NCBI GenBank assembly: GCA_946478895.1
Contig: CAMLDY010000001.1
Location: 62,001-126,000, forward strand
From: an uncultured Gemmatimonadota bacterium
Lineage (GTDB): Bacteria; Gemmatimonadota; Gemmatimonadetes; Gemmatimonadales; Gemmatimonadaceae
Length of the DNA: 64,000 nt
Reading direction: 5' to 3'
Position 1 is the stretch's first letter, and the number at the start of each line of letters is the position of its first letter. A program made the position numbers and the translations under genes. The notes beneath the pieces are model-generated. The model ran no database searches. It worked only from the letters and a program-made list of their open reading frames with translations, and was not told where the DNA came from. Shown here one piece after another: positions 15,936 through 24,279 of this stretch.

Positions 15936-17864
15936 ATGCATTCGCCGGCATTCGAAAGCGAATTTGACGTCGTTGTCGTTGGCGCCGGTCACGCTGGCAC
16001 CGAAGCGGCGGTCGCGGCGGCCCGACTTGGAGCTCGGGTAGCGCTCATCACGAGCGCCCTCGAGACAATCGGGCAGATGTCGTGCAATCCCGCCATCGGT
16101 GGGGTGGCGAAAGGAACTGTCGTGCGCGAGGTCGACGCACTGGGCGGGATCATGGGCAGGGCAACAGACCTCGCGATGATCCAGTTCCGAATGCTCAATC
16201 GAAGCAAGGGGCCAGCCGTATGGGCGCCACGCGCGCAGTGCGACAGGGGACTCTACCGTCGCGCGGTCCGGTCGCTGATCGAGCGACAACCGAATCTCCA
16301 GACCATTCAGGGTACTGTCGCAAGACTCGTTTTCTCCGGTGATGGTCAGATCGTTGGTGTGGAAACTCTCGAGCGCCGGCGTTTCGGCGCCGGCAGAGTC
16401 GTCATCACCACCGGGACGTTTCTTCGCGGCCGGATCCATATCGGCACCGAGACGAGCATCGCAGGCGGTCGCGCCGGTGAGAACTCGACAACCCACCTCG
16501 CAGAGCAACTCGAGCAGGCCGGTTTGACCGTCGCGCGGTTCAAGACGGGAACACCCCCACGTATCGATGGACGTTCGGTGCGTTTCGACCGCCTCGAAAT
16601 CCAGAAGAGCGAGGTCGAACAGTTTGACTACTCGTGGTCGCAGTTTTGGGATGGGCCGCGACGCCTAGACGCCGAAACGACTCGTCACCCGGCGCAGCTC
16701 CCCTGCTGGATCACCTACCTCGAAGCGGAAGGAAAGCGCCTGATCGAAGAGAATATTGGGAAGTCCGCGATGTACGGCGGCGCCATCGCATCACGGGGCC
16801 CGCGCTATTGTCCGTCCGTCGAGGACAAGATCGTAAAGTTTCCCAACGCCGAACGGCACCAGCTTTTCCTGGAACCCGAAGGCCATGACACTTCCGAGCT
16901 TTACGTCAACGGACTTTCGACTTCCCTCCCTGCCGACGTCCAGCTGGCCATCCTGCGCACTGTTCCCGGCCTCTCCGACGTGAAAATGAATCGGGCCGGC
17001 TACGCCATCGAGTACGACTACTATCCGCCCACCCAGCTCGACCCAACCCTTCAGGTAAAATCACTGCCAGGCCTCTACCTCGCCGGACAGATCAACGGCA
17101 CGACCGGCTACGAAGAAGCTGCGGGACAGGGCGTGGTGGCAGGCATCAATGCAGCGCTCTCATTCCAGGGCAAGGCGCCGTTGATCCTGGGCCGCGAGAC
17201 ATCCTACGTCGGTGTGCTCGTCGACGATCTCGTCACCCGCGGTGTCGACGAGCCGTACCGACTTTTTACCTCACGCTCCGAGTTCAGGCTCACGGTTCGA
17301 CAGGACAACGCGCTGCGTCGGCTCGCATCGATCGGCACACGACTCGATCTCTACTCGCGGGACGAGCTCGCGATTATTAAGAACAGAGTAGCGCATGAGG
17401 ATGCCGCAGTTGAGATCGCGGAAGGAACGAACATAACCCCCGTGCAGGCGGCCCCTATTCTTGCCATCGCGGGAAGTGCGCCGCTTGCCCATGCTTTGCG
17501 AATAAGTGAAGTCGCAAAACGCCAGGGCGTAGCCCTCGAGGATCTCTTTCGCGCGACCGCCGTTGGAGCCGATCTCGATCGACAAGCAGTGGTGACAGCC
17601 GACCTCGAGATCAAGTACGCTGGATACTTCGATCGGGAGCGAGCGCAAGCGGAGCGAATGCGTCGGATGGGTGACTTTGCCCTCGATGCCGATCTCGACT
17701 ACCTGGAAATTCGTTCTCTTTCACTCGAGGCTCGCCAAAAGCTTTCGGGGCTTCGGCCCCGTACACTGGCGCAAGCATCACGGATTCCAGGCGTCAGTCC
17801 GAGTGACTTGCAGAATCTCGTCATCGAGATCGAGCGCCGCCGACGCCTCGCAACCGCGACCTGA
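15936..17864 (+). CDS. mnmG: tRNA uridine-5-carboxymethylaminomethyl modification enzyme MnmG
   Basis: The 642-aa FAD protein starts at ATG 15936. It shows the dinucleotide fold VVVGAGHAGTEAA, the family block MSCNPAIGGVAKG, GAGRVVITTGTFLRG and PGLYLAGQINGTTGYEEAAGQG, ending with the helical MnmE-interaction and tRNA-binding domain (IPGVSPSDLQNL). With MnmE it adds the 5-carboxymethylaminomethyl group to wobble U34 of tRNAs. mnmE is about 26 kb away at 42036 instead of adjacent. Its 3' end overlaps the convergent EamA gene by 44 nt. Confidence 0.97.
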   Translation: MHSPAFESEFDVVVVGAGHAGTEAAVAAARLGARVALITSALETIGQMSCNPAIGGVAKGTVVREVDALGGIMGRATDLAMIQFRMLNRSKGPAVWAPRAQCDRGLYRRAVRSLIERQPNLQTIQGTVARLVFSGDGQIVGVETLERRRFGAGRVVITTGTFLRGRIHIGTETSIAGGRAGENSTTHLAEQLEQAGLTVARFKTGTPPRIDGRSVRFDRLEIQKSEVEQFDYSWSQFWDGPRRLDAETTRHPAQLPCWITYLEAEGKRLIEENIGKSAMYGGAIASRGPRYCPSVEDKIVKFPNAERHQLFLEPEGHDTSELYVNGLSTSLPADVQLAILRTVPGLSDVKMNRAGYAIEYDYYPPTQLDPTLQVKSLPGLYLAGQINGTTGYEEAAGQGVVAGINAALSFQGKAPLILGRETSYVGVLVDDLVTRGVDEPYRLFTSRSEFRLTVRQDNALRRLASIGTRLDLYSRDELAIIKNRVAHEDAAVEIAEGTNITPVQAAPILAIAGSAPLAHALRISEVAKRQGVALEDLFRATAVGADLDRQAVVTADLEIKYAGYFDRERAQAERMRRMGDFALDADLDYLEIRSLSLEARQKLSGLRPRTLAQASRIPGVSPSDLQNLVIEIERRRRLATAT

Positions 17865-18783
17865 ACTCTCCCTTTGCCGAGCTCCACTCGATCGTAAGCA
17901 CGGCCGCGGCAATCAACACGCCGCCAGCAAAGGTCGATGAATGGAAGGCATTGCCGAGGACGACAGCCCCCAGCAACGCGGTAAAGAAAGGCTCGACGGT
18001 GGCAATGATCGCGGTTCTGACAGGGCCGAGTACGGCGAGCCCCGCAATCAGAAACGAGAAGGCGATTACCGTCGAAGCGAATGCGAGCAGGAAAATATTT
18101 GCCCAGACTTCCCTTCCCGTCGGCAGAAAGAACTCGTCGCCGACGATTGCGGCAACTACGAACGCGATCGCGGCACCGACGACTAAGCCGAAAGTGGATA
18201 TGACGGCGGATATACCTTGCTGGACCTGGTCGAGTGCCGGAAGGTACGCGGAGTAGAGCAACGCTGATGTGAGCGCGAGGGTTACGCCGACCGGGTTGAG
18301 TCTCTCGGTGGGGGCGCCGACCATGATGGTGACTCCGGTCAGCGCGAGCATCAGCGCAATAATTCGCGCAACATTGAGCGGTTCCGTCCGCCTGATGGCA
18401 GCGAGGATCGCCACCCATGCAGGGTACGTGTAGAAGAGGAAAGCGAGTGGACCAACAGGAATGTATTGAAGGGCGTGCAGACTGAGATACGTGATCAGCG
18501 CCTGGCCGCATCCGCCGATCACCAGCAGCTGCACGATTTTCCGGCGTGGAACCTTCCGAATCTCCCGTACCTGCGGCACGAGCCAGAGCAAAGCAGCGGC
18601 GATGACGTATCGCCACGCCATCGCCGTCAGCAGCGGCACCCCGGCGCTGGTAGTCAGCACGGTCAGCACAGAGATCGAGCCAAAGCAGACCGCCGAGAGA
18701 ACGATCAGCAGTGTTGCGCGCCCAATCGATGCGCCTTCGGATGACATCGAACGAATGTAGCTTTTCAGAACATCCGAGGCCAT
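17821..18783 (-). CDS. EamA/DMT-family transporter
   Basis: A 320-aa polytopic membrane protein with ten hydrophobic segments in two EamA repeats; PVGPLAFLFYTYPAWVAILAA and GPVRTAIIATVEPFFTALLGA are the matching helix pairs near the end of each repeat. ATG 18783 follows GGTGACGGG and removes a non-membrane extension reaching 18951; ATG 18747 is a second option. Such proteins export amino acids, metabolites or drugs; the substrate cannot be told. It overlaps mnmG convergently and is divergent from the potassium channel gene. Confidence 0.88.
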   Translation of the reverse strand: MASDVLKSYIRSMSSEGASIGRATLLIVLSAVCFGSISVLTVLTTSAGVPLLTAMAWRYVIAAALLWLVPQVREIRKVPRRKIVQLLVIGGCGQALITYLSLHALQYIPVGPLAFLFYTYPAWVAILAAIRRTEPLNVARIIALMLALTGVTIMVGAPTERLNPVGVTLALTSALLYSAYLPALDQVQQGISAVISTFGLVVGAAIAFVVAAIVGDEFFLPTGREVWANIFLLAFASTVIAFSFLIAGLAVLGPVRTAIIATVEPFFTALLGAVVLGNAFHSSTFAGGVLIAAAVLTIEWSSAKGEFRSRLRGVGGARSR

Positions 18784-18814
18784 TTTCCCGTCACCGGTAA
18801 CCACTACGACATCG

Positions 18815-19792
18815 ATGACCACTCCTTCTCTTGCCGGGACCGGCGACGCCGCTGCGGAAGCGCGCCAGGAAGAATTTCGAGATCTCGGATTCGGAGCCGA
18901 GGTTGCGCGCGGCACTCGGCGCCGATTGCTCAACCGCGATGGAAGCTTCAACGTCGCCCTGGAGGGACTCGATCCTCTATCGTCGCTCAGCCTCTACCAC
19001 TGGCTGCTCACGATATCGTGGCCAAAGTTCCTCGCATTCATTTCGGCGACTTACCTGGTCCTCAATACGTTTTTCGCGCTGGCTTATCTCGCCTGCGGTC
19101 CCGATGTACTTCAGTCGGTGACCGGGAGTTTTGCGAGCGAGCCTTTCTATCGCGCGTTCTTCTTCAGCGTCGACACTTTCGCCACGATCGGCTACGGCAA
19201 CATCACTCCGGTAGGAGTCCTGGCAAATTCGCTGGTTACCATCGAAGCATTGCTCAACATCGTCGGAGTTGCGCTGGCTACTGGCGTGATCTTCGCCAGA
19301 TTCTCACGACCGTCGGCACGCATCATCTACAGTCGCAATGCAATCGTGGCTCCGTATCGTGAAGCACACGCCCTGGAGTTTCGCATCGCGAACGCTCGGA
19401 GCTCTCAGCTTATCGAAGTACAGGTACAAGCGATTCTGACAAAGCTCGAGCGGGTTGGTGGTACCACTGTCCGCCGATTTCACGACCTTCCTCTGGAAAG
19501 AAACCGCGTTGTCTTTTTCCCGCTCAGCTGGACGGTCGTACATCCGATCGATGCAGCGAGCCCAATGTCTGGTCTCACCCATGCTGATCTGGTAGCGGCA
19601 AACGCGGAGCTGCTGGTCCTGCTCACCGGAACCGATGAAACCGTTTCCCAGACCGTGCACTCACGCTCGTCGTATCAGGCCAACGAGATTGTCTGGGGCG
19701 CGAGATTCGGGAACATGTTCATGCGCGATGAACTGGAAGGAATCATGGGCATGGACCTAAACAGAATTCACGACATTGAGCGCGTCGTATAG
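18815..19792 (+). CDS. Inward-rectifier potassium channel (KirBac type)
   Basis: The 325-aa protein has an N-terminal slide-helix region, TM1 (about 72-94), the pore helix and selectivity filter TIGYGN (124-129), TM2 (about 137-163) and a C-terminal immunoglobulin-like cytoplasmic domain typical of Kir channels, including SWTVVHPIDAASPM. It should form a tetrameric K+ channel in the inner membrane. It starts at ATG 18815, 31 nt from the divergent EamA start, so the two may share a regulatory region. Confidence 0.93.
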   Translation: MTTPSLAGTGDAAAEARQEEFRDLGFGAEVARGTRRRLLNRDGSFNVALEGLDPLSSLSLYHWLLTISWPKFLAFISATYLVLNTFFALAYLACGPDVLQSVTGSFASEPFYRAFFFSVDTFATIGYGNITPVGVLANSLVTIEALLNIVGVALATGVIFARFSRPSARIIYSRNAIVAPYREAHALEFRIANARSSQLIEVQVQAILTKLERVGGTTVRRFHDLPLERNRVVFFPLSWTVVHPIDAASPMSGLTHADLVAANAELLVLLTGTDETVSQTVHSRSSYQANEIVWGARFGNMFMRDELEGIMGMDLNRIHDIERVV

Positions 19793-19809
19793 GATGTGCA
19801 AGTCAAGCG

Positions 19810-19828
19810 ATGGGGGGCGTCTCCCCAT
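19810..19828 (+). other. Short hairpin downstream of the KirBac gene
   Basis: ATGGGG and CCCCAT (19810-19815 and 19823-19828) flank a 7-nt loop 17 nt after the channel stop codon. There is no T-run, so it is at best a weak terminator or a 5' leader element of the next gene. Confidence 0.3.
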
Positions 19829-19867
19829 AGAGAAGCACTCGGTATTACTTCAACAGGTTGAATCCCT

Positions 19868-20587
19868 ATGAAACTCCTCGTTTTAGGAATATATGGCGCC
19901 TTCATGGCGCCAATAATGGTACAGTCACAAGACATTTCTGCTTCTTCTCAGTCGGTCGTCCCTCAGATCGTGGTGGCAGGCCGCGGTGAGGTAAAAGTGA
20001 CCGCCGACCGGGCGACGATCCAGATCAGTGTGCAGACGAGGGCAGCGACCGCAGCGGCCGCGGCAGCGGAAAACGCGGCCAAACAGCAATCGGTCCTTAG
20101 CGCCCTGCGAACGCTTGGCCTTGGGAATGACCAGCTTTCCACGGTCAACTACAACGTCTACCCGGAACAGCGTTACCAAGAAGGCAAAGACCCGGAGATT
20201 GTCGGCTATAACGTTACGAACACCGTCCTTGTCGAGGTCCGAAAGCTCAACCAGGTCGGTCCTGTAATCGACGCTGCACTTTCGCACGGGGCGAACATGA
20301 TTACCTCCCTGCAGTTCTCCGCCTCCAACACCGAGGCTGCCCGTCGATCCGCGATTGCGATGGCAATCGAAAAAGCCCGTGCAGACGCTGACGCCGCAGC
20401 TCGGGCTGCGCATGGCACACTGGGCACTCTCCTCGAGATAAGCGTAGGCTCGTATTCGCCGATGCCTCCGCGTCCCGTTGTGATGATGAGAGCGGCAGCT
20501 GCGGCGCCCGAGACTCCGATCAACCCCGGAGAGGACACGGTCACTGTTGAGGTGACCACTCGCTGGAGATTCATTCCGGGACAGTAA
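19868..20587 (+). CDS. SIMPL-domain (DUF541) exported protein
   Basis: The 239-aa protein has an N-terminal signal (residues 1-21). The SIMPL domain begins at IVVAGRGEVKVTADRATIQISVQTRA, contains the typical helical segment with Ala-rich repeats and LGLGNDQLSTVNYNVYP, and ends with VTVEVTTRWRF. Members are periplasmic or outer-membrane proteins of poorly known function, some linked to oxidative stress. It lies directly before the parS repeat, with only 3 nt between its stop and the repeat. Confidence 0.88.
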   Translation: MKLLVLGIYGAFMAPIMVQSQDISASSQSVVPQIVVAGRGEVKVTADRATIQISVQTRAATAAAAAAENAAKQQSVLSALRTLGLGNDQLSTVNYNVYPEQRYQEGKDPEIVGYNVTNTVLVEVRKLNQVGPVIDAALSHGANMITSLQFSASNTEAARRSAIAMAIEKARADADAAARAAHGTLGTLLEISVGSYSPMPPRPVVMMRAAAAAPETPINPGEDTVTVEVTTRWRFIPGQ

Positions 20588-20590
20588 AAA

Positions 20591-20637
20591 GGTGGTTTCC
20601 ACGTGGAACGGAATCGGCGTTCCACGTGGAAACCACC
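20591..20637. repeat. Twin parS-like sites in a perfect 20-bp inverted repeat
   Basis: Two 20-bp arms, 20591-20610 and 20618-20637, are exact inverted copies separated by 7 nt. Each arm contains GTTTCCACGTGGAAC or its complement, itself nearly palindromic around CCACGTGG and close to known bacterial parS sequences. Located 44 nt upstream of the parA start, they are the probable ParB nucleation sites. The whole repeat could also form a 20-bp hairpin in the parA transcript. I saw no other full copy in the window. Confidence 0.85.
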
Positions 20638-20680
20638 CGCCGCGCCGGGTAGATTTCCCACGAATCTTTACCGGTATAAA

Positions 20681-21469
20681 GTGGCCCGCATAATCGCGAT
20701 CGCAAATCAGAAGGGCGGTGTCGGGAAGACGACCACCGCTGTAAACCTCGCTGCAAGTCTGGCAGCCGCGGAACAACGGACGCTGCTCGTGGACGCAGAT
20801 CCCCAAGGCAATGCCACGAGTGGCGTCGGCCTGCAGAAAGAGAACGTCCCTCTAACGCTCTATGATGTCCTGGTCGGGAACGCGGATCTGCGATCTTCCC
20901 GTCAATCGTCTGTGCAGTTCGAAAAACTCGACGTGGTAGGCGCAACTCCGGACCTCGCCGCCGCGGAAGTCGAGCTGGTAGACAAGGACGATCGCGACCA
21001 CGTGATGCGAAGCGCGGTCCAGCCCATCGGCAATGACTACGATTTTATAATCATTGATTGCCCGCCATCTCTGGGCCTCATAACCATCAATATGCTGGTT
21101 GCAGCCGATGCACTGCTGATTCCTTTGCAGTGCGAATACTACGCTCTCGAAGGTCTCTCTCAGCTGCTGAACACGGTCCACCGTGTCCAGCACAGCGCCA
21201 ACGAAAAGCTCGGCATCGACGGTGTCCTTTTGACGATGTACGACTCCCGACTCAATCTCTCACGACAGGTCGCGGAGGATGCCCGGGAGTATTTCGGACC
21301 CAAGGTCTTCAAAAGCATTGTCCCCCGAAACGTGCGACTGGCAGAAGCTCCCAGCTTCGGGAAGCCGATTATCCTCTACGACGTCGCATCTGTCGGTGCC
21401 CAGGCTTACATGAACGTCGCGAAGGAGCTGATCCAACGAACCGCGCAAGGAGATGACGGTGGCAACTGA
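20681..21469 (+). CDS. parA: Chromosome-partitioning ATPase ParA (Soj)
   Basis: The 262-aa deviant Walker ATPase starts at GTG 20681, where the family sequence [16 protein letters not shown] begins (KGGVGKTT at residues 11-18); the frame opens at 20603 inside the parS repeat but that part is not protein-like. Walker A' is [10 protein letters not shown] and Walker B is [11 protein letters not shown]. It binds nucleoid DNA as an ATP dimer and moves ParB-parS complexes. TATAAAGTGG at the start suggests a nearby -10 element, so the message may be nearly leaderless. It overlaps parB by 11 nt. Confidence 0.96.
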   Translation: MARIIAIANQKGGVGKTTTAVNLAASLAAAEQRTLLVDADPQGNATSGVGLQKENVPLTLYDVLVGNADLRSSRQSSVQFEKLDVVGATPDLAAAEVELVDKDDRDHVMRSAVQPIGNDYDFIIIDCPPSLGLITINMLVAADALLIPLQCEYYALEGLSQLLNTVHRVQHSANEKLGIDGVLLTMYDSRLNLSRQVAEDAREYFGPKVFKSIVPRNVRLAEAPSFGKPIILYDVASVGAQAYMNVAKELIQRTAQGDDGGN

Positions 21470-22349
21470 GAAAACACCACGCCGCCTCGGCCGTGGACTG
21501 GAAGCCCTCCTCGGGAGCTCGACCGGACTGGCCACCAGTGACGAAGGCGCTCTCAAGTCGATTCCCATTAGACAAATCGTTCCGAATCCCTTTCAGCCGC
21601 GACAGGAGTTCGATCCGGCTGATCTCGCAGAGCTGGAGGAAAGCCTCAAGGCAAGTGGCTTGTTGCAACCCATCACCGTGCGACGCCGGCATGGCAAAGA
21701 TGGCTTCGAGCTGATCGCAGGTGAGCGGCGACTGCGCGCAGCTACCAATCTCGGATGGAAGGAAATTCCCGCCATCATCAAGGATATCGATGACCGAACA
21801 ATTCTTACCTTGGCACTCGTCGAGAATCTCCAGCGAACAGATCTCAACCCGATCGAAGAGGCAGAGGGCTACCACCAGCTTTCAAGCGAGTTCGGACTCA
21901 CCCAACAGCAGATCGCGGAAACGGTAGGTAAAGATCGCACCACCATCGCGAACATGGTGCGACTGCTTCAACTGACGGAGCCGGTTCGGAAGCTGGTCCA
22001 GGAGGGCCATCTTTCGATGGGACACGCCAAGGTTCTGCTTGGGCTCGACGACCCGTCAAAGATCGCGGAACTCGCCAAGGAGATCGTCGCGGAGGGACTT
22101 ACTGTACGCGAAGTGGAACGGAGACTGCGCGGCGTCGCAACCACCCGGACCGGGAATAAACCAGGCCGACCTCGCGCAATTGATCGCCAAGCACCCGAAG
22201 CACGGCGCATCGAAGAGCGCCTGAGGCGCGCTCTTCAGACCGACGTCGCACTTAAGGTTGGGCCAAATAATCGGGGGACGATCACAATGCACTTCTACTC
22301 CGCAGATGATTTAGACCGATTGCTCGAGCTCATGGGCATCCCGGACTAA
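21459..22349 (+). CDS. parB: Chromosome-partitioning protein ParB (Spo0J)
   Basis: A GTG start at 21459 is preferred because AAGGAG (21447-21452) lies 6 nt before it, whereas the in-frame ATG 21453 directly abuts that site. The protein begins [15 protein letters not shown]. It has the CTP-binding ParB/Srx fold with [10 protein letters not shown] and [26 protein letters not shown], a helix-turn-helix ([24 protein letters not shown]) that reads parS, and a C-terminal dimerisation segment. It forms the clamp-like partition complex at the sites before parA. Confidence 0.96.
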   Translation: MATEKTPRRLGRGLEALLGSSTGLATSDEGALKSIPIRQIVPNPFQPRQEFDPADLAELEESLKASGLLQPITVRRRHGKDGFELIAGERRLRAATNLGWKEIPAIIKDIDDRTILTLALVENLQRTDLNPIEEAEGYHQLSSEFGLTQQQIAETVGKDRTTIANMVRLLQLTEPVRKLVQEGHLSMGHAKVLLGLDDPSKIAELAKEIVAEGLTVREVERRLRGVATTRTGNKPGRPRAIDRQAPEARRIEERLRRALQTDVALKVGPNNRGTITMHFYSADDLDRLLELMGIPD

Positions 22350-22358
22350 TCAACAGAC

Positions 22359-22437
22359 TTATGCACCTATCGTCCAACCTCTGATCCCGCAATGGGTTAG
22401 CAGTGTGGATGTCACACTTATGCCCTAGTTGTCCACA
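22359..22437. promoter_or_regulatory. DnaA-box-like sequences downstream of parB
   Basis: The 93-nt gap after parB contains TTGTCCACA (22429-22437), a good DnaA-box match, plus the weaker TTATGCACC (22359-22367) and a minus-strand ATCCACA. It also holds an AGTGTG/CACACT inverted repeat. The cluster might bind DnaA as a regulatory or titration site; it is too short and GC-balanced to be a convincing oriC. Confidence 0.4.
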
Positions 22438-22442
22438 CAAAT

Positions 22443-23228
22443 ATGCACGCAAATTTGCCGAGCATTCACGAGATAGCCGAGTATCTGGACGGATTGCTGG
22501 AGACGCAATCGGTCCCTGATTACCCGGGCGCGGTAAATGGGCTGCAGCTGGAGAATGCGGGGCCGATTCGCGGCGTAACTGCGGCGGTGGACTTTTCGAC
22601 GCGTGCAATTGATGCGGCAATCGAGACAAACGCAAATCTTCTCGTTGTCCACCACGGGATGTTCTGGGGTGGAGCGACACCGCTCAAAGGCGCGTCGTAC
22701 AATCGGTTGCGAAAGCTCTTCGAGCACGACATTGGGGTTTACTCATCACACCTTCCGCTCGACAGGCATCCGACTTTTGGCAATAACGTTTTGTTAGCGA
22801 AAGAGCTTGGTCTCGAGCCAACCGCCAGTTTCGCACAATACGAAGGGTCCTCAATTGGCGTCCGTGGCAGCTGTGATGTCGAGACTGAGACAATCTTGAA
22901 GACGGCAATCGAGTTCTCGAAGGCGAATGACACGGTGCTACGATCAACAAGATTCGCTGAGCGTCGCCGGACTTTGCATTGGGCGATCTGCACTGGAGCA
23001 GGTGCTTCGGCTGACACGCTGAAAGAGGCTCGGGAGCTGGGTATCGACACCTTGATCGTTGGCGAGGGCCCACATTGGACGGCCGTAGAGGCGGAAGAGC
23101 AGGGACTTTGTGTGATTTATGCCGGCCACTACGCCACCGAGACATTGGGGGTGCGAGCAATCAGCGAGCACCTGGCCACGCGATATGGGATCCCATCCAG
23201 CTTTGCGCGGGCATCGACCGGGTTATAG
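22443..23228 (+). CDS. Nif3-like dinuclear metal-centre protein (YbgI/YqfO family)
   Basis: The 261-aa protein starts at ATG 22443. Metal ligands are visible in LLVVHHGMFW, SSHLPLDRHPTFGN (His and Asp) and the late VGEGPHWTAVEAEE and YAGHYATE segments, all Nif3 hallmarks. The family forms toroidal hexamers with two metals per subunit and is often annotated as GTP cyclohydrolase I type 2, although the biological activity is unsettled. It follows parB by 93 nt. Confidence 0.92.
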   Translation: MHANLPSIHEIAEYLDGLLETQSVPDYPGAVNGLQLENAGPIRGVTAAVDFSTRAIDAAIETNANLLVVHHGMFWGGATPLKGASYNRLRKLFEHDIGVYSSHLPLDRHPTFGNNVLLAKELGLEPTASFAQYEGSSIGVRGSCDVETETILKTAIEFSKANDTVLRSTRFAERRRTLHWAICTGAGASADTLKEARELGIDTLIVGEGPHWTAVEAEEQGLCVIYAGHYATETLGVRAISEHLATRYGIPSSFARASTGL

Positions 23229-23239
23229 CTCGAACTCGG

Positions 23240-24151
23240 TCAGCAATCGGTATAGGCGCTTCTCCAGGTCAGATTCCACCGACCAGGCGATACGCGCTCG
23301 ACCAGTCCCAGTCTGGCCCCATCCTCGGATTCAATTCCCACTACGACTGCCGGTCGTCGTTCCCGTCCGATCTCGACGACAGCGAGAATATCCGTAACCT
23401 GGGTCGATTCTTCCGCACCCGCCGTTCTTGCGTAATACGCAGCGTCGAAATTTCCACGAGTGCCGGCAGCACGCTCTCCAATGATCGTCAAATGCTCAAC
23501 ACGCGGGTTCGCCTCCTCGTTAACGGCACGTACTACGTCGGCGATGACAACATCCACAGAATCGAGTGTGAACCTGTACGCGGATCGCACTCTGAATGGA
23601 AGTCCGCGAAAGGCTGGATCGGCGGCGGCTGGAAGAGTGGCAGCAGTCTGCGTAATCGCGGCAGCGAGTCCGGCCGAGTCAGGGCTGGGAAGCGATTCGA
23701 TGGAATCCACTTTCACAGCAATTACACGATTTGCCACGAACCCCACACGCCAATTTGCGAGCGAAGTGTGAACTCTTACACGCGGCCATGAATAACAGTC
23801 GGCAGTGGAATCAACGGCGGGCAGTGCAGCGACATCAGCAGCAGATTGAAGCTTGCCTGCACGTCCAAACAAATCGAAGCTGAGCCCCGCAATCGGCGGC
23901 GCGATACCCTGAAAGGTGGTGATGCTACTGTCAGTGGCCTCGGGAAGAACGACTGCCGCGGTGTCGGCGGAGGTAGTCGCAAGAATCATCAAGGGCCCGG
24001 CTTCGCCATCCCAGTTGGTATTTGCAAGAGGGCTGGCTGGATAGACGGGCGGCAGGGTGCCGTGTGCAGAATCCATCCGGCTGGAGTCGTTATCGCGGCA
24101 GGCTCCAACTGTCATTATCACGATCGCGACTACACATGCACGTGCTCTCAT
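23240..24151 (-). CDS. Hypothetical lipoprotein
   Basis: A 303-aa protein from ATG 24151 with a lipoprotein signal (MRARACVVAIVIMTVGAC), followed by a Ser/Asp/Ala-rich region and a mixed alpha/beta domain without recognisable motifs. The ORF extends to 24289 and would overlap the divergent transporter gene by 10 nt; the signal sequence argues for 24151. Alternating strands such as RPAVVVGIESEDGARLGLVE suggest a beta-rich fold. Function unknown. Confidence 0.7.
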   Translation of the reverse strand: MRARACVVAIVIMTVGACRDNDSSRMDSAHGTLPPVYPASPLANTNWDGEAGPLMILATTSADTAAVVLPEATDSSITTFQGIAPPIAGLSFDLFGRAGKLQSAADVAALPAVDSTADCYSWPRVRVHTSLANWRVGFVANRVIAVKVDSIESLPSPDSAGLAAAITQTAATLPAAADPAFRGLPFRVRSAYRFTLDSVDVVIADVVRAVNEEANPRVEHLTIIGERAAGTRGNFDAAYYARTAGAEESTQVTDILAVVEIGRERRPAVVVGIESEDGARLGLVERVSPGRWNLTWRSAYTDC

Positions 24152-24279
24152 CACGGATAATCTGCCCGTAACCCCAGCCAGCGTCGAGTACGCGGCTGCT
24201 GCTACGTCACGGTACGTATTTGTGCTGCTGAACTCGTGGTGTAGAGTTACCCGAGCAGCAGACGCTACGAGGGATCGAA

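Noticed and set aside
20591..20637. Transcription terminator for the SIMPL gene
   Set aside because: The repeat can form a strong hairpin but has no T-run and contains parS-like cores just before parA, so partition function fits better.
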